From assembly GCA_963835165.1 (NCBI GenBank), contig CAWIGD010000071.1:124001-188000 (forward strand): DNA of 64,000 bases, written 5' to 3'. Made by a program: the position numbers and the translations under genes. This DNA is from VAZQ01 sp963835165. GTDB lineage: Bacteria > Pseudomonadota > Alphaproteobacteria > Rhizobiales > Xanthobacteraceae. The notes below the pieces were generated by a model, which made no database searches, was not told the origin of the DNA, and saw only the letters and a program-made list of their open reading frames with translations. Below, piece by piece: positions 33,391 through 42,773 of the stretch (position 1 is its first letter; every line of letters starts with the position of its first letter).

Positions 33391-34140
33391 GTGACCCAGC
33401 ACTCGCGAAATACCCCGCAATTCTATCTCACCGCTCCCTCCCCGTGCCCCTATCTGCCCGGCCAGGAGGAGCGCAAGGTGTTCACCCACCTGGTGGGCGA
33501 GCGCGCCTCCGAGCTCAACGACCTGCTCACCCACGGCGGCTTCCGCCGCAGCCAGTCGATCGCCTACCGCCCGGCTTGCGAGACCTGCCGCGCCTGCGTC
33601 TCGGTGCGGGTCGTTGCCGAGGATTTCCGGCCGACCCGCAGCATGCGGCGCATTCTCGATCGCAACCGCGACCTCATCGGCGACATGCGGGTCTCGGTTC
33701 CCACCGCCGAGCAGTATTCGGTGTTCCGCTCCTACCTCGACGCCCGCCACCGCGACGGCGGGATGGCTGACATGAGCCTTCTGGATTACGCCTTGATGGT
33801 GGAGGACAGCCACGTGGAGACCCGCATGGTCGAGTACCGGCGGCGCGGGCCCGACAGCGCCATCAATGGCCGCGGCAGCGGGGAGCTACTCGCGGTCGCG
33901 CTCACCGACCTGCTCAGCGACGGATTGTCCATGGTCTACTCGTTCTTCGAGTCCGACCACGCGTCCCGCTCGCTCGGCACCTTCATGATTCTCGATCACA
34001 TCGCGCGCGCGCGCCAGATGGGGCTTGCCTACGTTTATCTCGGCTATTGGGTCCAGGGGTCGCGAAAGATGGACTACAAAGCCCGTTTTCTGCCCCAGCA
34101 GCGCCTGTCCCCCGACGGATGGGTCCGGGTGGAGGACTAG
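33391..34140 (+). CDS. bpt: Aspartate/glutamate leucyltransferase
   Basis: 249-residue tRNA-protein transferase that adds Leu to N-terminal Asp or Glu of proteins, marking them for ClpSAP degradation by the N-end rule. The family Cys motif is present as YRPACETCRACVSVRV, with ATE1-like PQFYLTAPSPCPYLPGQEER at the N-terminus. SMVYSFFESDHASRSLGTFM and AYVYLGYWVQGSRKMDYK form the acyl-transfer core. Length is normal. It lies between the RDD gene and the convergent mntH gene. Confidence 0.92.
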   Translation: MTQHSRNTPQFYLTAPSPCPYLPGQEERKVFTHLVGERASELNDLLTHGGFRRSQSIAYRPACETCRACVSVRVVAEDFRPTRSMRRILDRNRDLIGDMRVSVPTAEQYSVFRSYLDARHRDGGMADMSLLDYALMVEDSHVETRMVEYRRRGPDSAINGRGSGELLAVALTDLLSDGLSMVYSFFESDHASRSLGTFMILDHIARARQMGLAYVYLGYWVQGSRKMDYKARFLPQQRLSPDGWVRVED

Positions 34141-34150
34141 GCACGCCAGC

Positions 34151-35515
34151 CTAGCTGAGGAAGTCGATCAACAGCTTCACGTTGAGCGCGATGATGATCG
34201 CGGCGACCAGGACGGCGAGCGCCGTGACCCAGCGCGGCGCAACCAGTTCATCCATCTTGCGACGGTCGGCCGTGAACATGACCAGCGGAACCACCGCAAA
34301 GGGAAGCTGAAAGCTCAGCACCACCTGACTCAGGATCAGAAGCTGGGCGGTACCCTTCTCGCCGTACCAAACGGTGACGATCGCGGCCGGTACGATGGCG
34401 ATGGCGCGGGTCACCAGCCGCCGCAGCCAGGGCGGCAGGCGGATATCCAGGAAGCCTTCCATGACGATCTGGCCCGACAGCGTGGCGGTCACCGTCGAAT
34501 TGAGCCCGCAGCACAAGAGCGCGATGCCGAACAGCGTCGGCGCGATGGCCGAACCCAGCAGCGGCGCCAGGAACGAATGCACCTGCTCGAGTTCCGCCAC
34601 ATCGGTCTTGCCGGTCTTGTTGAACGTCGCGGCCGCAAGAATCAGGATCGAAGCGTTGATGAGCAGCGCGAACATCAGCGCGATCGTGGAATCGAGGGTG
34701 GCGAGCTTGATGGCCTCGCGCCGCTCCGGCAGCGTGTCCCCGTAACGGCGGGTCTGCACCACACCCGAATGCAGGTAAAGATTGTGAGGCATGACGGTCG
34801 CGCCGAGGATGCCGAGCGAAAGATAGAGCATCTCCGGATTGGTGACGATGTCGGTCGTCGGCGCAAAACCGCGGATCACCGCGCCCCAATTCGGATCGGC
34901 CATCGCGATCTGGACGCCGAAGCAGATCGCAATGACGCCGAGCAGCGTCACGATGAAGGCCTCGATCCAGCGGAAGCCGAGGTTCTGCATCCACAGGATC
35001 AGGAACACGTCGAGGGCCGTGATCAGGACGCCGAGCTCGAGCGGAATGCCGAACAGGAGGTTGAGCCCGATCGCCGTACCGATGACCTCGGCCAGATCGG
35101 TCGCGCAGATCGCGATCTCCGCCATCGCCCACAGCGGCCACGATACCGCGCGCGGAAAAGCGTCGCGGCAGGCCTGCGCCAGGTCGCGGCCGGACGCGAT
35201 CCCCAGCCGCGCGCACAGCGCCTGCAAGAGGATCGCCATCAGGTTGGAGAGCAGCGCAACGGTGAGCAGCGCGTACCCGAACTTCGACCCGCCCGCGAGC
35301 GAGGTCGCCCAATTGCCCGGGTCCATGTAGCCGACGGCGACGAGATAGCCGGGTCCGAGAAAGGCGGTGAGCTTCTTCCACAGCGGCCCCTGCGGCCGCG
35401 TGGCGATCGAGCCGAAGACTTCGGAGAGCGAAGGCTCGCCCCGCCGCCGTCGCCAGCCGGATCCGGAAAAGCCTGGAGAGGGTGATCGCTCTTCCGGCAC
35501 TGGTAGGACGGCCAT
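34151..35515 (-). CDS. mntH: Nramp-family divalent metal (Mn) transporter MntH
   Basis: 454-residue, about 11-segment inner-membrane H+-coupled Mn2+/Fe2+ importer. The metal-binding unwound helix 1 is GYMDPGNWATSLAGG (DPGN) and helix 6 is GATVMPHNLYLHSGVVQTRR (MPH), both intact; EIAICATDLAEVIGTAIGL is also conserved. An N-terminal 40-residue hydrophilic tail includes PEERSPSPGFSGS. A perfect TTGCAAAT-type palindrome lies just upstream, suggesting Mur/Fur control by manganese. It converges on bpt with a 10-base gap. Confidence 0.93.
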   Translation of the reverse strand: MAVLPVPEERSPSPGFSGSGWRRRRGEPSLSEVFGSIATRPQGPLWKKLTAFLGPGYLVAVGYMDPGNWATSLAGGSKFGYALLTVALLSNLMAILLQALCARLGIASGRDLAQACRDAFPRAVSWPLWAMAEIAICATDLAEVIGTAIGLNLLFGIPLELGVLITALDVFLILWMQNLGFRWIEAFIVTLLGVIAICFGVQIAMADPNWGAVIRGFAPTTDIVTNPEMLYLSLGILGATVMPHNLYLHSGVVQTRRYGDTLPERREAIKLATLDSTIALMFALLINASILILAAATFNKTGKTDVAELEQVHSFLAPLLGSAIAPTLFGIALLCCGLNSTVTATLSGQIVMEGFLDIRLPPWLRRLVTRAIAIVPAAIVTVWYGEKGTAQLLILSQVVLSFQLPFAVVPLVMFTADRRKMDELVAPRWVTALAVLVAAIIIALNVKLLIDFLS

Positions 35516-35548
35516 CTACATCAATCCTTCGGCCCCTCCATAACCTTG

Positions 35549-35570
35549 TTGCAAATAATTTGCAATTGCA
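35549..35570. promoter_or_regulatory. Candidate Mur/Fur operator upstream of mntH
   Basis: TTGCAAAT-A-ATTTGCAA (35549-35565) is a perfect 8-1-8 palindrome, overlapping the perfect 10-mer TGCAATTGCA (35561-35570). Such TGCAAAT/ATTTGCA sequences resemble the Mur-responsive sites of rhizobial manganese-uptake genes. It begins 33 bases upstream of the mntH start codon, where bound protein would cover the promoter or 5' leader. Confidence 0.72.
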
Positions 35571-35800
35571 TTCGCACCCGCTAAATCCGGTGTCACTACC
35601 GAAATCCTAAACAGCCGAATAAGTTGGCCGGGGCCGGATCGTCGAGCCCCGGCGGATTGCCCCGGCGGTCACCCCCTGACCTGGCTCTTCGTTGCTCAAG
35701 CTCGGACGCCGGGATTGCGCTGGCGACCGCCCGGGGCGCGGCTGGGCTTTCGGCCGCAATCTTAATGTTGCGAGCTAGGCTGGCGCATACCCGAAGACGA
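35566..35800. other. Intergenic region upstream of mntH and downstream of parC
   Basis: About 235 bases that hold the mntH promoter and the 3' flank of parC. Apart from the palindromic operator at its edge I see no strong terminator or gene. Confidence 0.4.
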
Positions 35801-38079
35801 TCACTTCTCCTCCCGCGCCTTTCCGTTCACCGGCACTTGGCTGAACGTGTTGCTGCGCGGGAAGCCCTTCGGGGCCAGCCGGCCGGCATCGGCGCGGTTG
35901 CCGCGCCAATCAGCAAGCTCCTTGAGCGTGAGCGAAAATGCACGGCCGGCGGTATCTGTCCACGACAGCCCCTCCTCCACCTTGAAGGCCTTGACGTCGG
36001 ACAGCCCACCATCCTTGTAGCGTTGCAGCCGGACGCCGCGTCCCCGCGTCATCTCCGGGACCTGTTCGAGCGGGAAAACCAGCATCTTGCGATTTTCGCC
36101 GATGGCCGCGACAAGCTCGCCCTCCACCACCGCGATGGCACGCGCTTCGTCGGGCATCGCCACGTTGAGCACCTGCTTGCCCTTGCGGGTGTTGGCGAGG
36201 CATTCGTCCTCCGGCACGACAAAGCCGCGACCTTCGGTGCTCGCGACCAGGAACTTGCGACCGCCCTGATGACGGAATACGGCGACGACATCCGCCTCCT
36301 GCTCCAGGTCGACGAAAAGACGGATCGGTTCGCCGTGTCCGCGGCCGCCGGGAAGCTTCGCCGCGTCGAGCGTGTAAAAGCGACCGTTGGTGGCAAATAC
36401 CAAACATTTCGAGGTGGTTTCGGCGGGGAAGGCGAACTTCGGCCCGTCGTCGGTCTTGAACGCGACGCCCGACAGGTCGCTCACCGTTCCGCGCAGCGTA
36501 CGGATCCAGCCCTTCTCGGAGACCACGACGGTGATCGGCTCGCGCTCGACCAGCGCCTCCTCGATCGCCGCCTCGTCATGCACGGGCGCCTGCGCGAAGG
36601 CGGTGCGCCGCTTGCCCAGCGGCGTCTTGGGCCCGAACTTCGCACGCACCTCCTTGACCTCGTCCGCGATCCTTTTCCATTGCTCCGTCTCGGAACCGAT
36701 GAGATCCTTGAGCTTCTTGCGCTCGGCGCGTAGCGCCTTGTCCTCCTGCCTGATCTCCATTTCCTCGAGCTTGCGCAGATTGCGCAGCCGCATATTGAGG
36801 ATGGCGTCCGCCTGCACGTCGGAGAGCTTGAACGTCTTCATCAGCACCGGCTTGGGCTCATCCTCGCTGCGAATGATCTTGATGACCTTGTCGAGGTTGA
36901 GATAGGCGACGAGATAGCCGCCCAGCACTTCGAGCCGATGCTCGATCCGGTTGAGGCGGAAATTCGACCGCCGCAGCAGCACCTCGCGGCGATGGGTGAG
37001 CCATTCGGTGAGCGCCTCGGCGAGACCGACAACCCTGGGAATGCGCCCCTTCAACAGGACATTCATGTTGAGCGGGATGCGGCTTTCGAGCTCGGTGAGC
37101 TTGAACAGCGACTCCATCAGCAGCTCGGCGTCGACCGTGCGCGAGCGCGGCTCGATCACGAGCCGGATGTCCTCGGCGGATTCGTCGCGGGCATCGGCAA
37201 CAAGCGGCAGCTTCTTGTCGTTGATGAGCTCGGCCAGCCGCTCGACCAACCGGCCCTTCTGCACCAGCCAGGGAATCTCGGTGATGACGATGAGATAGGT
37301 GCCGCGGCCGGTGTCTTCCTTGTGCCAGCGTGCCCGCACCCGGAATGAACCGCGACCGGTGGTATAGGCCTCGGCGACGGCTTCGGGTGGATCGACGATC
37401 ACGCCACCGGTCGGAAAGTCCGGGCCCGACACGTATTTCAGGAGCGTGCGACTTCTCGCGTTGGGCGTAGCAATGAGATGAAGCGCCGCGTCGCAGAGTT
37501 CGGCGACATTGTGGGGTGGGATCGCCGTCGCCATCCCGACCGCGATGCCCTGCGAGCCGTTGGCCAGCAGGTTGGGAAACGCTCCCGGCAACACCACCGG
37601 CTCGTTCTCCGAGCCGTCATAGGTCGGTCGGAAATCGATCGCGTCTTCGTCGATACCGTCGATCAGGAGATGCGCGACCTCGGTCAACCTCGCTTCGGTG
37701 TAGCGCATGGCGGCCGGGTTATCGCCATCCACATTGCCGAAATTGCCCTGCCCGTCGACCAGCGGATAGCGCTGGGCAAAATCCTGAGCGAGGCGCACGA
37801 GCGCGTCGTACACCGCCTGATCGCCGTGCGGATGGAACTTGCCGATGACGTCGCCGACCACGCGCGCGCATTTCTTGAACGCAGCGCCGGGGTCGAGGCG
37901 CAACAGCTGCATGGCATACAACAGCCGCCGGTGAACCGGCTTGAGCCCGTCGCGTGCATCCGGGAGCGCACGGCCGGTGATGGTGGAGAGCGCGTATTGC
38001 AGATAGCGCTCTTCCAGCGCTTCGCGTAGCGCAATCTCTTCGACGTCGCCGTCGCGGGGGGAATCAGTTGCTTGACCAT
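35801..38079 (-). CDS. parC: DNA topoisomerase IV subunit A (ParC), with an apparent frameshift near the start
   Basis: Type IIA topoisomerase subunit for decatenation, about 755 residues. It has EIALREALEERYLQYALSTI, GLKPVHRRLLYAM, KCARVVGDVIGKFHPHGDQA and the catalytic Tyr in AMRYTEARLT, then a C-terminal beta-pinwheel region. The natural N-terminus appears to be MVKQLIPP at 38079, but this is one base out of frame with RDGDVEEIAL. The join falls in a run of six G (38056-38061); a seventh would restore one frame. The main frame alone is open to 38209 but has no suitable start. ParC is normally essential, so a sequencing error is the likely cause. Confidence 0.88.
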
Positions 38080-38331
38080 GGACAAGAATTAATGTGTGGC
38101 CGTCCAATGAACAAGCGATGAATGAGTCAGCCACGCGCCGTTCTGATTGCCCGGCGTAGATTCGGCTCAATGGCGTTTGTCGTCGCGCTGCGGGGCGATT
38201 TGGCGACAAGCCGGTTGACGGATGCGCGGCGCTGCCGGCCGAACCTCGGAACCGCAGCTACGCGGTCACCAAACGTCAGATCGCGGGAGACGCCTCGGTC
38301 GGCGCCTCTCTTGTACTGCAAGGAGAGTATA

Positions 38332-38526
38332 ATGCGCGCAATCGTCATTCCAGCGCTCGTCGCCTTCGGCATCGGGCTGGCCGGTATGTCGCCGACCTTG
38401 GCGGCACCCGCCAACGGCGAGGTCATCGGACAGGCAGCCCACCTCAATCCCGGGGTCGAGCAGGTGTACTGGCGCCGGCACCATTGGCATTGGTGGCGGC
38501 ACCGCTATCATCGTCGCTGGTGGTAG
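38332..38526 (+). CDS. Small secreted His/Trp/Arg-rich protein
   Basis: 64-residue precursor. An AGGAGA ribosome-binding site (38321-38326) precedes the ATG. A signal peptide (MRAIVIPALVAFGIGLAGM, cleavage near LAA) leaves a mature peptide of about 40 residues ending VYWRRHHWHWWRHRYHRRWW. The tail has 5 His, 6 Trp, 7 Arg and 2 Tyr in 20 residues. Small exported peptides of this composition recur in Bradyrhizobium-like genomes without known function; metal binding or membrane or polyanion interaction is plausible. It lies between the divergent parC and the convergent recO gene. Confidence 0.75.
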   Translation: MRAIVIPALVAFGIGLAGMSPTLAAPANGEVIGQAAHLNPGVEQVYWRRHHWHWWRHRYHRRWW

Positions 38527-38575
38527 TAACCGCCGACGACGGGCCGGGCGGCCGGAGCCGCCCGGCCCGTTCGTT

Positions 38576-39319
38576 TCATCCGGCCGCGAGCGACGGGCTA
38601 ACGTCGCGTTGGAGCGCGGCGATGAAGTTCGCGCGCGCGTCGGCCAGGCCGAGCCCACGCGGTTCGAGTACATGACGCAGCAAGAAGAAGCCGGTCAGCG
38701 CGAAACCATCGGCGACGTCCTGCGGTGATGGATCGTCGAGCGCCTCGTAGAGGAACGCCGGCAGCACCAACAGTTTGTGCTTCCATGGTTCGCCCGCCTC
38801 CCGCGAGACCGCGCGTCCCGATTTCGGCGATACATAGACGAGATCTTTATCTTCTCCGGTCACCGCGCAGGTCGCGAGGTCAAGACCGAAGCCGAGCTCC
38901 GCGAGAAGTTGAAATTCGAACCGCACCACGCTGGGCCCGGCTTGGTGGGGATCGAGAAGACCATCAAGCACGTCATCGAGCGCAGCATGGATCTGCGGGT
39001 GCGGATCGCGCTCGGGCAACATGCGGCAGAGCGCAGCGAGATGAGTGATGCCGTAGAGGGCATGCGAGACCGGCAAGAACGACGCCGCGCGCGCATCGAG
39101 CGCCTCGACCACGTAGTGGCCAAGATGCTCATCGAGGCGTGCGCGCCAGGTGCAGGTGATGCGGTTGCCCGGCTGCAGCACCGGTCGCAGCCGCGAGCCC
39201 GCCCCTCCCCGCACCAAACCGAGATGGCGACCATGCGCGCAGGTCATCAGCTCGAGGATGGCGTTGGCCTCCCCGTGGCGCCTGGTGCCGAGCACGATGC
39301 CCTCATCGGTCCATTGCAT
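38576..39319 (-). CDS. recO: DNA repair protein RecO
   Basis: 247-residue recombination mediator that with RecR loads RecA at gaps. The N-terminal OB fold starts MQWTDEGIVLGTRRHGEANA, with GLVRGGAGSRLRPVLQPGN; the helical part includes RFEFQLLAELGFGLDLATCAVTG with a Cys typical of the zinc region. The frame is open to 39379, but conserved sequence starts at MQWTDEG (39319), two bases after the era stop. It is the last gene of the lepB-rnc-era-recO series. Confidence 0.92.
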   Translation of the reverse strand: MQWTDEGIVLGTRRHGEANAILELMTCAHGRHLGLVRGGAGSRLRPVLQPGNRITCTWRARLDEHLGHYVVEALDARAASFLPVSHALYGITHLAALCRMLPERDPHPQIHAALDDVLDGLLDPHQAGPSVVRFEFQLLAELGFGLDLATCAVTGEDKDLVYVSPKSGRAVSREAGEPWKHKLLVLPAFLYEALDDPSPQDVADGFALTGFFLLRHVLEPRGLGLADARANFIAALQRDVSPSLAAG

Positions 39320-39321
39320 CG

Positions 39322-40329
39322 CTATTCCTTCGGGAGCTCCAGCCCCATCCCGCGATAGCGTTCCGGGTCGTCCGCCCAATGCTCGCGCACCTTGACGAAC
39401 AGGAACAGGTGCACGGCCCCCTCGATCATGTCGGCGATCTCGCGCCTCGCATCCGCGCCGATCGCCTTGATGGTCTGACCGCCCTTGCCGAGCACGATCT
39501 TACGCTGGCTCTCGCGCTCGACATAGATCGTCTGTTCAATCCGGGTCGAGCCATCCCTGAGTTCCTTCCACGACTCGGTTTCGACCGTGGACTGATATGG
39601 CAGCTCCTGGTGCAGGCGCAGAAAGAGTTTCTCGCGCGTGATCTCGGCGGCCAGCTGGCGCATCGGCGCGTCGGTGATCTGATCCTCGGGATAGTGCCAC
39701 GGCCCCGCTGGCACGTGCGCGGCGAGCCAGCGTTTGACGTCGGCGACACCATCCCCCGTGAGCGCCGAGATCATGAAGGTCGCTGCGAACGCCACACGCT
39801 CGTTGGCTGCCTTGACGATGGCAAGCAAAGCCGACTTGTCGACCAGATCGACCTTGTTGATCAACAGGATTTTGGGCTGGCGGATCTCGGCGAGCCGCGC
39901 AAGGATCGAGTCCGCCTCATCATCGAGGCCGCGTGCGGCATCGACCAGCACAGCGGCGATGTCGGCGTCGTGCACCCCTGTCCACGCGTTCGTCACCATC
40001 GCACGCTCAAGCCGGCGCTTCGGCGCGAAGATGCCGGGCGTATCGATGAAGACGAGCTGCGAACCGTCAACGATGGCGATACCGCGCAGCAGCGCGCGCG
40101 TCGTCTGCACCTTGTGGGATACGATCGCGACCTTGCTGCCGACAAGCGCATTTATCAACGTCGATTTGCCGACATTAGGCGCGCCGATGAGGGCGATGAA
40201 TCCGCAGCGGGTTTGCCCCTCTTGCATGGCGGCGGACAAAGCATCAGCTGCAAGGGACGGCGCCGCCACGCGAGGCTTCTCGGTTGTCCGATCCCGCGCC
40301 TGCAGGTTACGGCGTTTATTCTCAGCCAT
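39322..40329 (-). CDS. era: GTPase Era
   Basis: 335-residue ribosome-assembly GTPase that binds the 3' end of 16S rRNA. G1 is GAPNVGKSTLIN, G3 is DTPGI, G4 is NKVDLV, and the C-terminal KH domain includes RKIVLGKGGQTIKAIG. An N-terminal extension of about 40 residues (MAENKRRNLQARDRTTEKPR) precedes CGFIALIG. The start at 40329 overlaps the rnc stop by eight bases, in keeping with coupled translation. Confidence 0.95.
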   Translation of the reverse strand: MAENKRRNLQARDRTTEKPRVAAPSLAADALSAAMQEGQTRCGFIALIGAPNVGKSTLINALVGSKVAIVSHKVQTTRALLRGIAIVDGSQLVFIDTPGIFAPKRRLERAMVTNAWTGVHDADIAAVLVDAARGLDDEADSILARLAEIRQPKILLINKVDLVDKSALLAIVKAANERVAFAATFMISALTGDGVADVKRWLAAHVPAGPWHYPEDQITDAPMRQLAAEITREKLFLRLHQELPYQSTVETESWKELRDGSTRIEQTIYVERESQRKIVLGKGGQTIKAIGADARREIADMIEGAVHLFLFVKVREHWADDPERYRGMGLELPKE

Positions 40330-41152
40330 CGAGGCGACCCGCATCGATACCCGCGCGCGTCAGCATGGCAGCCGCGGCCGCCTGCTCCGCCGAGCGCTTC
40401 GATCGGCCAAGCCCTTCCGCCGGCGCAAGGTCGGGAAGCTCGACGGTGACGCGGAATTCCGGATCGTGGTCGGGACCCTTGCGCTCGACCTCCCGATAGG
40501 CCGGCGTCGGGAGCCCGCGCGCCTGCGCCCATTCCTGCAGCATGGTCTTGGAATCGCGCAATGGCCGCGCCGGTGTGCGCATCCGCTCGCTCCACAGCCG
40601 CTCGATCAAGGCGGACGCTGCCGGATATCCGCCATCGATGAACACTGCTCCGATCAGCGCCTCGCAGACGTCCGCCAGGATGGCGGTGCGGCTACGCCCG
40701 CCGGCATTGGCCTCCGAAGCGCCAAGCCGGATTGCCGCGCCGAGTTCGATCGTCCGCCCTACGTCCGCGCACGCTTCCTTGCGCACGAGGTCGGCAAGAC
40801 GGCGCGACATTTCTCCTTCATCAGCCTTTGCGAACGCGCGAAACAGCATGTCCGAGATCACGAGGCCGAGCACGTGATCGCCGAGAAATTCAAGCCGCTG
40901 ATAGGAGCCGGCACGGTTGCGAGCACCGCTCAGCGCCGAAATGTGAGTGAGCGCCTGTTCGAGCAGGGCGGGATCCTTGAAACGATACCCGATCCGCTCT
41001 TCGAATTCGGCCGTGCTGCGGCGCCGACGCTTGGTCTCTTTCGCCGCGGGCTTTCCGCTCTGGTCAGCGGCGGTCGGGCTGGCCGGCTTGCCGTCAGCGG
41101 CTGGATTGAGCGCCTCGATAGAAGCCGGTTTGCCAGTCCGCCCCCGGCTCAT
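40322..41152 (-). CDS. rnc: Ribonuclease III
   Basis: 276-residue double-stranded RNA endonuclease for rRNA and mRNA processing. The catalytic signature is QRLEFLGDHVLGLVISDML, with the second acidic site in ILADVCEALIGAVFIDGGY. A dsRNA-binding domain follows (SKTMLQEWAQARGLPTPAYR). The N-terminus has a 50-residue low-complexity, Lys/Ala/Pro-rich extension (SGKPAAKETKRRRR), not present in E. coli. Its ATG overlaps the lepB stop as ATGA (41149-41152). Confidence 0.95.
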   Translation of the reverse strand: MSRGRTGKPASIEALNPAADGKPASPTAADQSGKPAAKETKRRRRSTAEFEERIGYRFKDPALLEQALTHISALSGARNRAGSYQRLEFLGDHVLGLVISDMLFRAFAKADEGEMSRRLADLVRKEACADVGRTIELGAAIRLGASEANAGGRSRTAILADVCEALIGAVFIDGGYPAASALIERLWSERMRTPARPLRDSKTMLQEWAQARGLPTPAYREVERKGPDHDPEFRVTVELPDLAPAEGLGRSKRSAEQAAAAAMLTRAGIDAGRLDG

Positions 41153-41904
41153 CTTACGATCGTGAACAGCCGATTCCAGCGCACGGACCATGGCCAGCGC
41201 CACACCATCCAGGCGTGCTCGCCCTCGAGAATCGAGAAAAAGATGATCTGGGCACGCCCGACGATGTTCTCGAACGGCACGTAGCCGACCTGGCTGAGCA
41301 CCCGGCTGTCAGTGGAATTGTCGCGGTTATCGCCCATCATGAAAAAATGGCCGGCGGGCACGTTATAGACCGGGGTATTGTCATAAAAGCCGTTGTCGAC
41401 GAGATCGAGCGTCGTGTAGCTCACGCCGTTCGGTAAAGTCTCGCGCCATCGCTTGACGCGCGTGCTCCGCGAGCCTTCCTCGGTTTCGATGAAGTCTTCG
41501 ATGCGCTCGCGCTTGACGGGCTCTCCATTGATATGGAGCACCCCGTCGATCATCTGGATGCGGTCACCGGGCAATCCGATCACGCGCTTGATGTAATCGG
41601 TCGAGTCGTCCTTCGGCAGCCGGAAGACGACAACATCGCCGCGGCTGGGCTGAGACGCCCAGATACGCCCGGGGAACAGCGGCGGAGAGAAGGGCAGAGA
41701 ATAGTGGCTGTAGCCGTAGGAGTATTTCGAGACGAAAAGATAGTCACCGACGAGCAGCGTCTCCTTCATCGAGCCTGACGGAATATTGAACGGCTGGAAC
41801 AGGAACGTGCGGATGACGAGGGCAATGATGAGGGCGTGAAAGATTACGCGCCCCGTCTCGGCAATACCGCCCTCTTTCCTCTTTGCCCCTGATGTCACGC
41901 TCAT
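41149..41904 (-). CDS. lepB: Signal peptidase I
   Basis: 251-residue inner-membrane serine protease that cleaves Sec and TAT signal peptides. The catalytic Ser is in FNIPSGSMKETLLVGDYLFV and the catalytic Lys is in DYIKRVIGLPGDRIQ; GDNRDNSTDSR is box E. One membrane anchor (VIFHALIIALVIRTFLFQPF) lies near residues 20-40. It heads the lepB-rnc-era-recO run, whose stop/start overlaps show co-translation. Confidence 0.95.
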   Translation of the reverse strand: MSVTSGAKRKEGGIAETGRVIFHALIIALVIRTFLFQPFNIPSGSMKETLLVGDYLFVSKYSYGYSHYSLPFSPPLFPGRIWASQPSRGDVVVFRLPKDDSTDYIKRVIGLPGDRIQMIDGVLHINGEPVKRERIEDFIETEEGSRSTRVKRWRETLPNGVSYTTLDLVDNGFYDNTPVYNVPAGHFFMMGDNRDNSTDSRVLSQVGYVPFENIVGRAQIIFFSILEGEHAWMVWRWPWSVRWNRLFTIVR

Positions 41905-41991
41905 CTGCCTCTCGTCCTCTTGGTGCCGCGCGCCCCGCGGCGCCGCCGAGTTGGCGACCCCGTCCGTTGAGATATGAAAATCACAGTATTT

Positions 41992-42331
41992 TCAGCGTGT
42001 TAATTCCGTGGCGCCCCGCCGGCCGGAAGGACCGCAGACCGCTTTGGCCGCGCCCTTGTAGCCGCTCGCAGGCAAAGGCGCAAACCGAGGGCAATATGGG
42101 GTTGCGAGCGGAGGCTTGCAATCAAAGGGAACCCCTGCAGTCACCGTGCCTTCCGCCCCGACCAAACCCATGCCGGACGCGGCGCTGGCGCCCGCGATCG
42201 AGACCGGACCTGTCGGTGTCGCCCCACCACCCGGGTCGGGCAATCGATCGCTGGCGGCCGGTTGTCGCGGCCGCAGCCGACAGGAACATCAAAAACGATC
42301 CGCAGATCAGAGATATCTTCGTGTCACCCAA
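41992..42331 (-). pseudogene. Hypothetical small secreted protein, apparent frameshift
   Basis: A frame starting TTG at 42331 encodes a signal-like N-terminus (ISLICGSFLMFLSAAAATTG). The next frame, from about 42243, reads DRLPDPGGGATPTGPVSIAG and FDCKPPLATPYCPRF, with three Cys, to a TGA at 41992-41994. The two halves join sensibly at about 42240-42250 if one base is altered, giving a protein of about 110 residues. I recognise no family. The start overlaps the acpS stop by eight bases. The alternative is that neither half is real. Confidence 0.4.
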
Positions 42332-42773
42332 TGCAGACGAGCGGCGATGTCGGATTGCGCGCGCTAGCGGGCGCGTCGCGCGGGACTGCCGAGATCACCA
42401 CCAATGCCTGGGCCATCGGCCCCTCGTCGCTGATGGTCAAGTCGATGCGCGGCTCGCAGCCGGCCGGCGTGATGGCGTTGAGCCGCGCGAGCGCGCCCCC
42501 GGTGAGTTTCATGGTCGGCCGTCCCGACGGCAGGTTGACGACGCCCATGTCGCGCCAAAACACGCCAGCGCGCAGACCGGTGCCGAGCGCCTTGGCGCAG
42601 GCCTCCTTGGCGGCGAAACGCTTGGCGTAGGTTTCGATCCGCCTGGTGCGGCCTTCGGCCTTCGCCCGCTCGATCGGGGTGAAGATGCGCTCAAGAAAGC
42701 GCTCACCGTGCCGTTCGATCGTACGCTCGATGCGGCGGACATCGATGAGATCGGAACCGACCCCGAGGATCAT
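42324..42773 (-). CDS. acpS: Holo-[acyl-carrier-protein] synthase
   Basis: 149-residue phosphopantetheinyl transferase that activates acyl carrier protein with CoA. The Mg-binding Asp is in MILGVGSDLIDVRRIE and the Glu in RFAAKEACAKALGTG; KLTGGALARL and DEGPMAQALVVIS complete the fold. The last 12 residues extend past the usual end. Its ATG overlaps the pdxJ stop as ATGA (42770-42773), the usual alphaproteobacterial pdxJ-acpS arrangement. Confidence 0.93.
   Translation of the reverse strand: MILGVGSDLIDVRRIERTIERHGERFLERIFTPIERAKAEGRTRRIETYAKRFAAKEACAKALGTGLRAGVFWRDMGVVNLPSGRPTMKLTGGALARLNAITPAGCEPRIDLTISDEGPMAQALVVISAVPRDAPASARNPTSPLVCIG

Noticed and set aside
29321..33394. 1357-codon plus-strand open frame
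   Set aside because: It is antisense to patatin and threonine deaminase and out of frame with the RDD gene; composition is Arg/His/Asp/Gly-rich as expected for a high-GC shadow frame, with no domain.
34025..35485. 486-codon plus-strand open frame
   Set aside because: Antisense to mntH, whose membrane motifs are intact.
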